Shown: positions 7,326-15,413, counted from the stretch's first letter. The stretch is DNA of 17,852 nucleotides from CALGFH01 sp036003705 (GCA_036003705.1 DASYSE010000091.1:1-17852), one strand, 5' to 3'. Notes: generated by a model from the letters alone, not told the origin. Numbers and translations: made by a program.

Positions 7326-8252
7326 TCAACCGAGCTTGCCGGCCCGGATGCGGTCGAACAGGGAGTAGGCGCCGGGGAGCAGGCGGACCACCGAGGCGCC
7401 GCCGGCGCTGCCGCCGACGCTTGGCACCGGCACGTTCTTGATCCCGCTGACCGGGACCTTGGTGGCGAGCAGGGACAGGCGCAGCAGCTCCGGGAACGGC
7501 AGGTCGGTCTTGACCTCGTCACGCATGACGGCCAGCCAGGCCATCACCCGGGCCGGGTCCTTGGCGACCTGGCGCTGGAAGGTGCCGAGGCCGCCGAGGA
7601 GGATCTGGCCCTGATGGCGGGAGCGGTCGAAGTCGCCGCCGGGCAGGGTCTTGCGGGCGCGGGCGTAGGCGAGCGCCTGGCCGCCGTTCAGCTTGCGCTT
7701 GCCCTTGTTCAGGAAGGCCCCGGCGAAGGCGTCGCGGAGGTTCATGTCCACGTTGACCTGGACCCCGCCGACCTTGTTGACGATGTCGGTCAGCCCGTCG
7801 AACGAGGTGAGCGCGTAGTAGTCGATGGGCAGGCCGGTGAGCTGCTCGAACGTGGAGACCAGCAGCCGTGGCCCGCCGAAGGCCATGGCGGCGTTGATCT
7901 TGTTGGTGCCGTGGCCCGGGATGGGGACGTAGCTGTCGCGGGGGAAGCTGAGCACCACACCGCGCCGCTTGACGGTGTCGAGCACGACGAGCTGGAGGGC
8001 GTCGGCCCGGCCCCCCTCCATGCTCCCGCCCCGCCCGAACTTGGGTGCGCCCGAGTCCGACCCGATGGTCAGCAGCACGACCCGCCGCTTGAGCGTCGGT
8101 GTGGCCGAGCCGGCGTGGGCCCGTTGCACGGTGACCGTCGGCGAAGGCTGGGCGTCGGCCGCCGGCCTCCACGACCCGGAGACCACCAGACCGGCAACCA
8201 GCGCCGCCAGCAGCCCGAGTGTGGCCACCGCGGCCATCCCCCGCCGCCTCAT
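7326..8252 (-). CDS. LytR-CpsA-Psr (LCP) family protein
   Basis: Encodes 308 residues. ATG 8252 overlaps the stop of the upstream lipoprotein gene (ATGA), which decides the start. Residues 2-4 are arginines, followed by a single membrane helix (about 7-25) and a linker, so the catalytic part is extracytoplasmic. LCP landmarks are Arg82/Asp84 (GGRADAL), SFPRDSYVPIPGHG (102-115), NKINAAMAFGG (117-127), ALAYARAR (193-200) and GGDFDRSRHQ (205-214). LCP enzymes transfer lipid-linked glycopolymers to peptidoglycan; in actinobacteria these include arabinogalactan-type polymers. There is no LytR C-terminal domain. The stretch before the RAD motif (FGRGGSMEG) is glycine-rich and longer than usual. The acceptor polymer cannot be told from sequence. 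Confidence 0.9.
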   Translation of the reverse strand: MRRRGMAAVATLGLLAALVAGLVVSGSWRPAADAQPSPTVTVQRAHAGSATPTLKRRVVLLTIGSDSGAPKFGRGGSMEGGRADALQLVVLDTVKRRGVVLSFPRDSYVPIPGHGTNKINAAMAFGGPRLLVSTFEQLTGLPIDYYALTSFDGLTDIVNKVGGVQVNVDMNLRDAFAGAFLNKGKRKLNGGQALAYARARKTLPGGDFDRSRHQGQILLGGLGTFQRQVAKDPARVMAWLAVMRDEVKTDLPFPELLRLSLLATKVPVSGIKNVPVPSVGGSAGGASVVRLLPGAYSLFDRIRAGKLG

Positions 8253-8875
8253 TTGGGCGGTCCCGTGCGGCTGTCGAAGGCGGCGATCCGCCACCCCTCG
8301 CCGGTCGACAGCAGCTGCAACACCGAGCGGAGGTGGACCTGGCCGCTGCCCTGGGCGGAGTCGGCGGTGCCGTCGAAGGCCAGCCGGACGGTGGCGGCCG
8401 CCGGCCGTCGGGCGCCGTACAGGATCACCGCCCGGGCGCTGGCCCGACCCGGCCGGACCGCGCTGACGTTGGCCGCGGCCCCGCCGAGCGACAGCGCGTC
8501 CAGCTGCCTGCGGGCGGAGGTCCTGACCGGCTTGTCGAACAGCCCGAGCAGGCCGTCCCAGCCGGCCTTGCCGCCGGCGGCGTCGACGAAGGCCATGGTC
8601 AGGTAGCGGTCAAGGAATCGCTCGAGCCCCGGCGCGGCCTGCCTGGCCGCCCGCTTGGCGTCCAGCCCGCCCCTCGGCACCTTGGCGCTGGCGACCAGTT
8701 TGACCCGCAATGGCCTGGCCGGCGCGACCGTGCTCGAGGTCGACCTGGCCGCCTGGTCGGTCGGCTCCGGCTTGCCGCCCGAGGTGCAGCCGACGACCAG
8801 CAGGGCCGCCGCGACCACGGCGACCACCGCCATCCTGCGGAGTGTGGGAGTGTTCCGCGCAGCCACTGTCACCAT
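8249..8875 (-). CDS. Putative lipoprotein of unknown function
   Basis: Encodes 208 residues from ATG 8875. The n-region has three arginines, the h-region is AVVAVVAAALLVV, and the lipobox VVGC is followed by TSGG, so it should be lipidated and anchored outside the membrane. A Ser/Thr/Pro linker precedes a globular domain (about 60-205) of alternating helices and strands that ends with EGWRIAAFDS. This pattern recalls NTF2-like or Mce-associated folds, but I do not recognise a family. The ATG is preceded by GGAA only one base away, so GTG 8872 or ATG 8833 are possible; the last would drop the arginines. Its four-base overlap with the LCP gene implies coupled production and perhaps a shared envelope task. 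Confidence 0.7.
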   Translation of the reverse strand: MVTVAARNTPTLRRMAVVAVVAAALLVVGCTSGGKPEPTDQAARSTSSTVAPARPLRVKLVASAKVPRGGLDAKRAARQAAPGLERFLDRYLTMAFVDAAGGKAGWDGLLGLFDKPVRTSARRQLDALSLGGAAANVSAVRPGRASARAVILYGARRPAAATVRLAFDGTADSAQGSGQVHLRSVLQLLSTGEGWRIAAFDSRTGPPK

Positions 8876-8928
8876 TTCCGGGGAGGAGGTTTGCAAGGCG
8901 CGGCGTAGGCTACCAAACCCCTCTGACG

Positions 8929-8957
8929 TTGCTCGCAGACGCCTGGCGGCCTATCGT
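8929..8957 (+). promoter_or_regulatory. bldG: Promoter candidate for bldG
   Basis: TTGCTC (8929-8934) and TATCGT (8952-8957) are separated by 17 bases and lie 33 bases before the bldG ATG. The 115-base gap is shared with the divergent lipoprotein gene, for which only a weak TAGCCT (8912-8907, minus strand) is visible. Confidence 0.45.
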
Positions 8958-8990
8958 TGCACGTCCTCAGCGCGCGAGACTGGAGAGAGG

Positions 8991-9335
8991 ATGGATCTCG
9001 ACCTCAAGGTACACAAGGACGGCCACCACTCGGTGCTCGAGGTGGCCGGCGAGATCGACGTCTACACCGCCCCGAAGCTGCGCGAGCAGCTCATCGAGCT
9101 GGTCAGCGACGGGTCCTACCACATCGTCGTCGACCTGGAGCAGGTCGACTTCCTGGACTCGACCGGGCTCGGCGTACTGGTCGGAGGGCTCAAGCGGGTC
9201 CGCAACCACGACGGCTCGCTGCAGCTCGTCTGCACCCAGGAAAAGATCCTCAAGATCTTCCGGATCACCGGGCTGACCAAGGTCTTCCCGATCCACAGCT
9301 CGGTCGGCGACGCCATCTCGGCCCCGGCCGACTAG
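8991..9335 (+). CDS. bldG: BldG-type anti-sigma factor antagonist (STAS domain)
   Basis: Encodes 114 residues, a single STAS domain. The segments GEIDVYTAPKLREQLIEL, DFLDSTGLGVLVGGLKRVR and KILKIFRITGLTKVFPIH are almost identical to Streptomyces BldG as I remember it. Ser57, in DSTGLGVL, is at the same number as the BldG phosphoserine. Unphosphorylated antagonists bind an anti-sigma kinase and so free a sigma factor; phosphorylation by the kinase ends this. In Streptomyces bldG controls differentiation and antibiotic production; here the output is unknown. GGAG at 8982-8985, five bases before the ATG, fixes the start. The partner ATPase begins 14 bases downstream. Confidence 0.95.
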   Translation: MDLDLKVHKDGHHSVLEVAGEIDVYTAPKLREQLIELVSDGSYHIVVDLEQVDFLDSTGLGVLVGGLKRVRNHDGSLQLVCTQEKILKIFRITGLTKVFPIHSSVGDAISAPAD

Positions 9336-9349
9336 CAACGCGGCCGTGG

Positions 9350-9802
9350 ATGTTTGATGCCCCGGCCGGCGGCCAGCCGGCCACCGTCCGCCTGGCCTTC
9401 CCGCCGGAGCCGCGGCTGCTGGGCACGGTCCGGCTGGTCGTCGGCATCGTCGCCCGTATGGCGGGGGTGGACGAGGAGGGCATCGAGGATCTCAAGGTGG
9501 CCGTCTCCGAGACCTGTGCGGTGGCCGTCGGCGACCTGAACCGGGCCGGCCGGCCCGACCCGATCGAGATCGACCTGGTCGAGCTGGCGGACCGCCTCGG
9601 GATCGAGGTCCGCGACCGGACCCCGGCGGCCGCGCAGGGCGGTCACGACCGCGACGGCGAGGTCGACGACCGCCAGTTCGGCCTCGCCCTGGTCGGGGCC
9701 CTGGTCGACGACCTAAGGACGGCCGCGCTCGAGGACGGGGGGAACCGGACGAGCTTCTGGCTGCGCCGCCGGTCGGAGCCCTTGCCGCCGCCGCTCGCCT
9801 GA
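9350..9802 (+). CDS. Anti-sigma factor / serine kinase-like ATPase (HATPase_c)
   Basis: Encodes 150 residues. The segments TVRLAFPPEPRLLGTVRLVV, MAGVDEEGIEDLKVAVSE and a C-terminal DDRQFGLALVGALVDDL give the SpoIIAB/RsbW plan of a GHKL ATPase, and it resembles SCO3548 next to Streptomyces bldG. The expected role is to bind a sigma factor and phosphorylate the BldG-like antagonist. The N-box region reads VSETCAVAVGDL: the Glu is kept, but the usual Asn four residues later is Val, so magnesium binding and kinase activity may be altered. The loop between the N box and the C-terminal helices is rich in Asp, Gly and His. The start is ATG 9350; its ribosome binding site is weak, so coupling to bldG is likely. 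Confidence 0.8.
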   Translation: MFDAPAGGQPATVRLAFPPEPRLLGTVRLVVGIVARMAGVDEEGIEDLKVAVSETCAVAVGDLNRAGRPDPIEIDLVELADRLGIEVRDRTPAAAQGGHDRDGEVDDRQFGLALVGALVDDLRTAALEDGGNRTSFWLRRRSEPLPPPLA

Positions 9803-9810
9803 GCTCGATA

Positions 9811-9828
9811 CGACCCGCCGACGGGTTG
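9811..9828 (+). terminator. Hairpin after the bldG operon
   Basis: CGACCCG (9811-9817) and CGGGTTG (9822-9828) pair with one G-T wobble around a CCGA loop, 8 bases after the anti-sigma stop. There is no T tract, and its 3' arm overlaps the -35 of the next promoter. Confidence 0.35.
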
Positions 9829-9855
9829 CCCGGCTCTCGGACCCATAGCTATGAT
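9826..9855 (+). promoter_or_regulatory. hppA: Promoter candidate for hppA
   Basis: TTGCCC (9826-9831), an 18-base spacer and TATGAT (9850-9855, five of six consensus bases) make the best sigma70-like promoter on this strand. A start near 9862 would give a 5' leader of about 160 bases with several GC-rich stems. Confidence 0.5.
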
Positions 9856-9992
9856 CCGCCCAATCCTCGCGGGTTCGCGGGACGGCCGGTTCCCTGGGCA
9901 GGCGCCGGGACGACGCCGTGCCGGGACCCGCGCCTGACTCTTCCGCTCGAACCGTCCAGGGCCTCCGGGCCCGGACCACGGGCTTGATCCAA

Positions 9993-10010
9993 CGCCCCAC
10001 CGCCGGGGCG
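9993..10010 (+). promoter_or_regulatory. Hairpin just upstream of the hppA ribosome binding site
   Basis: CGCCCC (9993-9998) pairs with GGGGCG (10005-10010) over a six-base loop, ending two bases before GAGGAGGT (10013-10020). It could influence translation of hppA, but no ligand-binding or attenuator structure can be claimed. Confidence 0.3.
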
Positions 10011-10023
10011 TCGAGGAGGTCTG

Positions 10024-12300
10024 ATGAGCCCAGTACGGCTGCTGGCGCAGGAGGCAAGCGCCGAGGTCGAGTTCGGTTCGGGGGAGAACCTGGCCCTGTT
10101 CGCCATCATGGCGGTCTGCGTGGTCGCCCTGGTGGTCGCCTTCCTGCTGGTCAGACAGGTCCTGGCCGCCGACCAGGGAACCGAGAAGATGCGCGAGATC
10201 GCTCGCGCCATCCAGGAGGGCAGCCGGGCCTACCTGAATCGCCAGTTCCGCACCCTGGCCATCTTCGTCGTCCTGCTGTTCCTGCTGCTGCTGCTGCTGG
10301 AGGCCGACTCGACCTCGGTGCGGATCGGCCGCTCGGTCGCCTTCCTGGTCGGCGCCGTGTTCTCGGCCCTGGCCGGGCGTACCGGCATGCAGCTGGCGGT
10401 ACGGGCCAATGTGCGGGTGGCGGCCGCGGCCGACAGTGGCGGGCTGCTCAAGGCCATGCCGATCGCCTTCAGGGCCGGCGGGGTTGCGGGCATGTTCGTG
10501 GTCGGGCTTGGCCTGCTCGGCGCCGCCGGGGTGGTCTTCGCCTACCAGGGCGATGCCGCCAGCGTGCTGTTCGGCCTCGGCTTCGGGGCGGCCCTGCTGG
10601 CCATGTTCATGCGGGTCGGCGGGGGCATCTTCACCAAGGCGGCCGACGTCGGCGCCGACCTGGTCGGCAAGGTCGAGCGGTCGATCCCCGAGGACGACCC
10701 CCGCAACGCGGCCACGATCGCCGACAACGTCGGTGACAACGTCGGCGACTGCGCCGGCATGGCCGCCGACCTGTTCGAGTCCTTCGAGGTCACGCTGGTG
10801 GCGGCGATCGTGCTCGGCCTGGCCGCCTTCCCGGACCGCCCCGCCGTGGGCCTGCTGTTCCCCCTGATCGTGCAGGCCATCGGGATCGTGTCCTCGATCG
10901 TGGGCATCTACCTGGTCCGACCGCGCTCCGAGACCGAGAGCGGCATGCGGACCATCAACCGGGGGTTCTTCGCCTCGGCGGCCATCTCGCTGGTGCTGGT
11001 CGGTGTCGCCTCGCTGGCCTATGTCCAGGACTGGCGGCCGCTGGCCGCGGTGGCCCTCGGGCTCGGCCTCTCCACCGTGATCCAGCTGATGACCTCCTAC
11101 TACACCGCGACCGAGTACAGGCCGGTGCAGGAGATCGCCGACGCCTCGGAGACCGGGCCGGCCACCACCATCCTGTCCGGCTTCGCCTATGGCCTGGAGG
11201 CCTCGGTGTACGCCATCCTGGCCATCGTCGGCGCGATCATCGGCGCCGTGCTCATCGGCAGCGGCGAGGGCCTCGACTTCCAGCTGTACATGATCTCGCT
11301 GGCCGGCATGGGCATGCTCACCACCGTCGGTGTGGTGGTCTCGATGGACACCTTCGGGCCGATCAGCGACAACGCCCAGGGCATCGCCGAGATGTCGGGG
11401 GGCGTCGGGCCGCGAGGCGCCCAGGTGCTCACCTCGCTCGACGCGGTCGGCAACACCACCAAGGCGATCACCAAGGGCGTGGCCATCGCCACCGCCGTGC
11501 TCGCCGCCACCAGCCTGTTCGGCTCCTTCCGGCGGGCCCTGCTCGAGGCCGGGCTGGCCCCCGACCACGTCGACATCCCGATCGAGCAGCCCGACGTCCT
11601 GGTCGGCCTGCTGATCGGCGGCTCGGTGGCGTTCATGTTCTCGGCCCTGGCGATCCGGGCCGTCGGGCGGGCCGCCGGCCGGGTGGTGTTCGAGGTCCGC
11701 AAGCAGTTCCGCGAGCACCCCGGCATCATGGACTATACCGAGCGGCCCAACTACAGCGCGGTCGTGGACATCTGCACCCGGGACTCGCTGCGCGAGCTGC
11801 TCACCCCCGGCCTGCTGGCGGTGCTGGCCCCGATCGCCACCGGGTTCCTGTTCAAGTCGGCGGCGCTGGGCGCCTACCTGGCCGGGGCCATCCTCACCGG
11901 CCAGCTGCTGGCCGTCATGCTGTCGATCTCGGGCGGCGCCTGGGACAACGCCAAGAAGTACGTCGAGGAGGGCCACCACGGCGGCAAGAACTCCGAGCCC
12001 CACAAGGCCACCGTGATCGGCGATACCGTCGGCGACCCGTTCAAGGACACCGCCGGCCCGGCCCTGAACCCGCTCATCAAGGTGATGAACCTGGTCGCCG
12101 TGCTGATCGCCCCCACCGTGGTCGCCCTCGGCGACGAGAACCTCCTGCGGTTCCCGGTGGCGCTGGTGGCCATCGCCATCCTCGCCTGGGCGCTGCGGCG
12201 GTCCAGCCGCATGGGCGGGGTCACCCTGGCAACGCCCGCGGACGAACCGACGCTCCCGAACCAGCCCGACACCCGTCCCAGCCAGCGCCCGGTCTCTTGA
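10024..12300 (+). CDS. hppA: Membrane-bound K+-independent H+-translocating pyrophosphatase
   Basis: Encodes 758 residues with about 16 membrane helices. It hydrolyses pyrophosphate to pump protons out of the cytoplasm. Catalytic motifs are DVGADLVGKVE (from Asp208), DNVGDNVGDCAGMAADLFE (from Asp234) and the C-terminal GGAWDNAKKYVEEG, DTVGDPFKDTAGPALNPLIK region. Ion dependence is read from GNTTKAITKG: Lys480 and Thr483 correspond to the Lys/Thr pair of K+-independent enzymes, where K+-dependent ones have Ala/Gly. GAGGAGGT lies three bases before the ATG. The final 20 residues are a Pro/Thr/Gln-rich tail. A bldG - ATPase - pyrophosphatase order is also found in Streptomyces. Family and ion class are secure; the direction of the physiological reaction is assumed. 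Confidence 0.97.
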   Translation: MSPVRLLAQEASAEVEFGSGENLALFAIMAVCVVALVVAFLLVRQVLAADQGTEKMREIARAIQEGSRAYLNRQFRTLAIFVVLLFLLLLLLEADSTSVRIGRSVAFLVGAVFSALAGRTGMQLAVRANVRVAAAADSGGLLKAMPIAFRAGGVAGMFVVGLGLLGAAGVVFAYQGDAASVLFGLGFGAALLAMFMRVGGGIFTKAADVGADLVGKVERSIPEDDPRNAATIADNVGDNVGDCAGMAADLFESFEVTLVAAIVLGLAAFPDRPAVGLLFPLIVQAIGIVSSIVGIYLVRPRSETESGMRTINRGFFASAAISLVLVGVASLAYVQDWRPLAAVALGLGLSTVIQLMTSYYTATEYRPVQEIADASETGPATTILSGFAYGLEASVYAILAIVGAIIGAVLIGSGEGLDFQLYMISLAGMGMLTTVGVVVSMDTFGPISDNAQGIAEMSGGVGPRGAQVLTSLDAVGNTTKAITKGVAIATAVLAATSLFGSFRRALLEAGLAPDHVDIPIEQPDVLVGLLIGGSVAFMFSALAIRAVGRAAGRVVFEVRKQFREHPGIMDYTERPNYSAVVDICTRDSLRELLTPGLLAVLAPIATGFLFKSAALGAYLAGAILTGQLLAVMLSISGGAWDNAKKYVEEGHHGGKNSEPHKATVIGDTVGDPFKDTAGPALNPLIKVMNLVAVLIAPTVVALGDENLLRFPVALVAIAILAWALRRSSRMGGVTLATPADEPTLPNQPDTRPSQRPVS

Positions 12301-12337
12301 GGGGACCGCCCGACCACCGCAGTCCTCGATCCATGTG

Positions 12338-12355
12338 GGGGAGCTCCGGCTCCCC
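12338..12355 (+). terminator. Hairpin after hppA
   Basis: GGGGAGC (12338-12344), loop TCCG, GCTCCCC (12349-12355): a perfect 7-bp stem 37 bases after the hppA stop, without a T tract. It is the strongest stem in the 237-base gap before topA. Confidence 0.5.
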
Positions 12356-12462
12356 TCCACCGCCGCTCACGAGCGCCCGTTCCATGGTCAGGTTGATCCC
12401 GAAGGTGGGCTGTGGACGGCCGGGTGGACGTCGGTCGGGAATAAGGAGACGCTGGTTCGGCC

Positions 12463-12493
12463 TTGACAGAACGGGCGGCGAGTCGGGCACACT
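12463..12493 (+). promoter_or_regulatory. topA: Weak promoter candidate for topA
   Basis: A perfect TTGACA (12463-12468) is followed after 19 bases by CACACT (12488-12493). The -35 is ideal, but the spacing is long and the -10 poor, so the assignment is tentative. It lies 45-75 bases before the start codon. Confidence 0.35.
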
Positions 12494-12537
12494 ACGCCGT
12501 TCCGCCCGCTCCCCCTACGACGAACGAAGGATTTCCA

Positions 12538-14778
12538 TTGCCACGCAACCTGGTCGTGGTCGAGTCGCCCGCCAAGGCGAGGACCATCGGCAAGTACCTG
12601 GGGAAGGACTACGACGTGGTGGCCTCCATGGGCCACGTCCGTGACCTTCCCAAGTCCGACTTTGCCGTGGACATCGACGGCGGCGTCTCGGTCACCTACG
12701 AAGTGACCCCGAAGGGCAAGAAGGTCGTCTCCAGCATCCGCAAGGCCGCCAAGTCGGCCGATCTGGTGTTCCTCGCAACCGACCCCGACCGCGAGGGCGA
12801 GGCGATCGCCTGGCACATCGCCGAGGCGGCCAAGCTGGCCGCGTCCTCGACCCGCAGGGTCAGCTTCACCGAGATCACCGCCGACGCGGTCCGGCGGGCC
12901 TTCGCCGACCCGCGCGACATCGACGGCCGCCTGGTCGACGCCCAGCAGGCGCGCCGGGTGGTCGACCGGATCGTCGGCTACAAGCTGTCGCCGGTGCTCT
13001 GGCGCAAGGTCCGGGCCGGCCTGTCCGCCGGGCGGGTCCAGTCGGCCGCCCTCAGGATGATCGTCGACCGCGAGCGCGAGATCGACGCCTTCCAGGCCCG
13101 CGAGTACTGGAGCCTCGAGGCCGACCTGGCCACCGACGCCGACGAGGCGGTCCACGCCCGTTACCCGGTCGGGGAGAAGCAGAAGTTCGTCCTCGGCGAC
13201 GAGGGCTCGGCCGCCGCCGCCGCCGAGGGCGCACGGGCCGCCACCTGGACGGTCGCCGAGGTCAACAAGACCGAGCGCAAGCGCAGCGCCGCGCCCCCGT
13301 TCATCACCTCCACCCTGCAGCAGGAGGCCTCCCGCAAGCTTGGCTTCTCGTCCAAGCGGACGATGGCCGTGGCCCAACAGCTCTACGAGGGGGTCGAGCT
13401 GCCGGGGGAGGGCTCGATCGGGCTCATCACCTACATGCGAACCGACTCCCCCGCTCTCTCCCAGACCGCCCAGGACGACATCGCCAGCCTGGTCGCCGAG
13501 CGCTACGGCAGCCACTACGTCAAGCGCACCCAGTACAAGGCCAGGGCCAAGCAGGCCCAGGAGGCGCACGAGGGGATCCGGCCGACCGCGGTCACCCGCA
13601 CCCCCGAGTCGGTCGCAAGCCACCTCGACCCGGCCCAGCGCAAGCTCTACGACCTGATCTGGAAGCGGGCCGTCGCCTCGCAGATGGCCCAGGCCCTGTA
13701 CGACCAGACCAGCGTCGACATCCGGGCCGGTGAGCTCACCTTCCGGGCCACCGGGTCGGTGCTGCGGTTCGACGGCTTCGTCCGCGTCTACCTCGAGGGT
13801 CGCGACGACGACGTGGAGGAGGACACCGGCACCCTGCCCGAGCTCGAGGCCGGCCAGGTGCTGCGCCTGGTCGAGCTCACCCCCGAGCAGCATTTCACCG
13901 AGCCGCCGCCTCGCTACACCGAGGCCAGCCTGGTCAAGGCGCTGGAGGAACACGGCATCGGCCGTCCCTCGACCTACTCGCCGACCATCTCGACCCTGAT
14001 GGACCGCAAGTACGTCAGGCTGGACCGCAAGCGCTTCCATCCAGAGGACGTCGGCATCGTGGTCACCGACCTGCTCGCCGACGTGTTCCCCAAGGTCATC
14101 GACCTCGGGTTCACCGCCGAGATGGAAGAGGACCTGGACCGCATCGCCAGCGGCGCCAAGCCGTGGGAGCCGATCGTCAAGACCTTCTTCGAGGAGGTCG
14201 AGGGCACCATCGCCGAGCGCCAGGAGAAGGTCTCGAGGCCGGAGGAGGCGACCGACGAGGTCTGCCCCGAGTGCGGCGAGGAGACCGGCGCCAAGCTGGT
14301 CCGCAAGTGGGGCCGGTACGGCTGGTTCCTGTCCTGCAGCCGCTACCCCGACTGCAAGTACCGGCGCAACGCCAACCAGTCAGCCAAGCAGGCCGCCGAG
14401 CAGCCCGAGCCCGAGATCACCGACGTGCCCTGTCCCAAGTGCGGCAAGCCGATGATCAAGCGCAGCGGCCGCTTCGGGCCGTTCCTCGGCTGCTCCGACT
14501 ACCCGAAATGCCGCGGCATCAAGAACCTGGGCGAGCAGGCCTACGGGACCTGCCCCAAGTGCGGCCAGGGTGAAGTCGTCTCCACGCGGACCAAGCGCGG
14601 CAAGACGTTCTACAGCTGCAACCGCTACCCCGACTGCGACTTCGCCCTCTGGCAGGCGCCGCTGTCCCAGCCCTGCCCGACCTGCGGCGGCCTGCTCGCC
14701 CCCGACAAGGACCCGGACACCGCCACCTGCGCCAAGTGCGGCACCCAGGTCCGGGTGTCCGAGCTGGTCACGGTCTGA
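12538..14778 (+). CDS. topA: DNA topoisomerase I with four zinc-finger modules
   Basis: Encodes 746 residues starting at TTG 12538, with GAAGGA (12526-12531) six bases before it. The Toprim domain begins at once (NLVVVESPAKARTIGKYLG), and DPDREGEAIAWHI holds the metal-binding acidic residues. The nicking tyrosine is Tyr299 in GLITYMRTDS. EEHGIGRPSTYSPTI follows in the core. The C-terminus has four Cys4 units beginning at Cys576, 632, 672 and 713; the first three are C-x2-C...C-x5-C, the last ends C-x2-C. The enzyme relaxes negative supercoils. Mycobacterium and Streptomyces TopA, as I recall, lack such fingers and have other C-terminal repeats with basic tails, so this is a different C-terminal architecture. 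An upstream in-frame TTG at 12463 would add a poor-quality N-terminus and overlaps the -35 box. Confidence 0.97.
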   Translation: MPRNLVVVESPAKARTIGKYLGKDYDVVASMGHVRDLPKSDFAVDIDGGVSVTYEVTPKGKKVVSSIRKAAKSADLVFLATDPDREGEAIAWHIAEAAKLAASSTRRVSFTEITADAVRRAFADPRDIDGRLVDAQQARRVVDRIVGYKLSPVLWRKVRAGLSAGRVQSAALRMIVDREREIDAFQAREYWSLEADLATDADEAVHARYPVGEKQKFVLGDEGSAAAAAEGARAATWTVAEVNKTERKRSAAPPFITSTLQQEASRKLGFSSKRTMAVAQQLYEGVELPGEGSIGLITYMRTDSPALSQTAQDDIASLVAERYGSHYVKRTQYKARAKQAQEAHEGIRPTAVTRTPESVASHLDPAQRKLYDLIWKRAVASQMAQALYDQTSVDIRAGELTFRATGSVLRFDGFVRVYLEGRDDDVEEDTGTLPELEAGQVLRLVELTPEQHFTEPPPRYTEASLVKALEEHGIGRPSTYSPTISTLMDRKYVRLDRKRFHPEDVGIVVTDLLADVFPKVIDLGFTAEMEEDLDRIASGAKPWEPIVKTFFEEVEGTIAERQEKVSRPEEATDEVCPECGEETGAKLVRKWGRYGWFLSCSRYPDCKYRRNANQSAKQAAEQPEPEITDVPCPKCGKPMIKRSGRFGPFLGCSDYPKCRGIKNLGEQAYGTCPKCGQGEVVSTRTKRGKTFYSCNRYPDCDFALWQAPLSQPCPTCGGLLAPDKDPDTATCAKCGTQVRVSELVTV

Positions 14779-14789
14779 CCCGGCGCCAG

Positions 14790-15413
14790 ATGGGTGACCC
14801 TGGCCGGCTCATCGCCTTCGAAGGGGTCGAGGGCGCCGGCAAGTCGACCCAGCTCGAGCTGCTCCGGCGCGAGCTGGAGGGCCGAGGCCGCGAGGTGGTC
14901 GTCACGAGGGAGCCGGGCGGCACCCCGGTGGGGGAGCGGGTCAGGGCGCTGCTGCTCGACCCGGAGGTGGAGCTCCACCCGAGGGCCGAGGCCCTGCTGT
15001 TCGCGGCGGCAAGGGCCGAGCTGGTCGAGCGGGTGATCCGCCCGGCCCTGGAGCGTGGCGCGGTGGTGCTGTGCGACCGCTACCTGGATTCCTCGCTGGC
15101 CTACCAGGGCGGCGCCCGTGGCCTTGGTCGCGGGCCGGTCGAGGAGGTCAACCGGTTCGCCACCGGGGGGCTGCTTCCCGACCTGGTGGTGCTGCTCGAC
15201 CTCGACCCAGCCGACGGCCTCCGTCGCCGCCAGGGCGACCGGGACCGGATCGAGGCACAGGATCTCGAGTTCCACCGCCGGGTCCGCGAGGCCTTCCGCG
15301 CGCTGGCCGCCGCCGACCCCAGGCGGTTCGCCGTGGTCGACGGGGCCGCCCCGGTCCCCGAGGTCGCGGCTCGGGTCCACACCGCCGCCCTCGGGCTCCT
15401 GGAGGGACCGTGA
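14790..15413 (+). CDS. tmk: Thymidylate kinase
   Basis: Encodes 207 residues from ATG 14790, 11 bases after the topA stop; no strong ribosome binding site is visible, so coupling to topA is likely. It phosphorylates dTMP to dTDP with ATP. The P-loop is EGVEGAGKST, followed by TREPGGTPVGERVRALLL, the DRY motif in CDRYLDSSLAYQGGARGLG, and LLDLDPADGLRRRQGDRDRI leading into the lid. Length and motifs are normal. Its stop overlaps the next start (GTGA), linking dTTP synthesis to a clamp-loader gene, an order common in bacteria. Confidence 0.95.
   Translation: MGDPGRLIAFEGVEGAGKSTQLELLRRELEGRGREVVVTREPGGTPVGERVRALLLDPEVELHPRAEALLFAAARAELVERVIRPALERGAVVLCDRYLDSSLAYQGGARGLGRGPVEEVNRFATGGLLPDLVVLLDLDPADGLRRRQGDRDRIEAQDLEFHRRVREAFRALAAADPRRFAVVDGAAPVPEVAARVHTAALGLLEGP

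Noticed and set aside
8880..8900. A strong ribosome-binding-like GGAGGAGGT on the plus strand before bldG
   Set aside because: The TTG directly after it has no spacing and gives a five-codon frame; bldG has its own GGAG site at 8982.
9643..12360. A 905-codon minus-strand open frame
   Set aside because: It lies antisense to hppA, a clear full-length membrane pyrophosphatase, and reads as His/Gly/Asp/Gln-rich repeats typical of reverse-frame translation of GC-rich genes.
12463..12537. An upstream TTG start for topA
   Set aside because: It would add 25 Pro/Arg/Ala-rich residues, its nearest purine-rich site is 14 bases away, and the Toprim domain starts immediately at 12538, which has a well-spaced GAAGGA.
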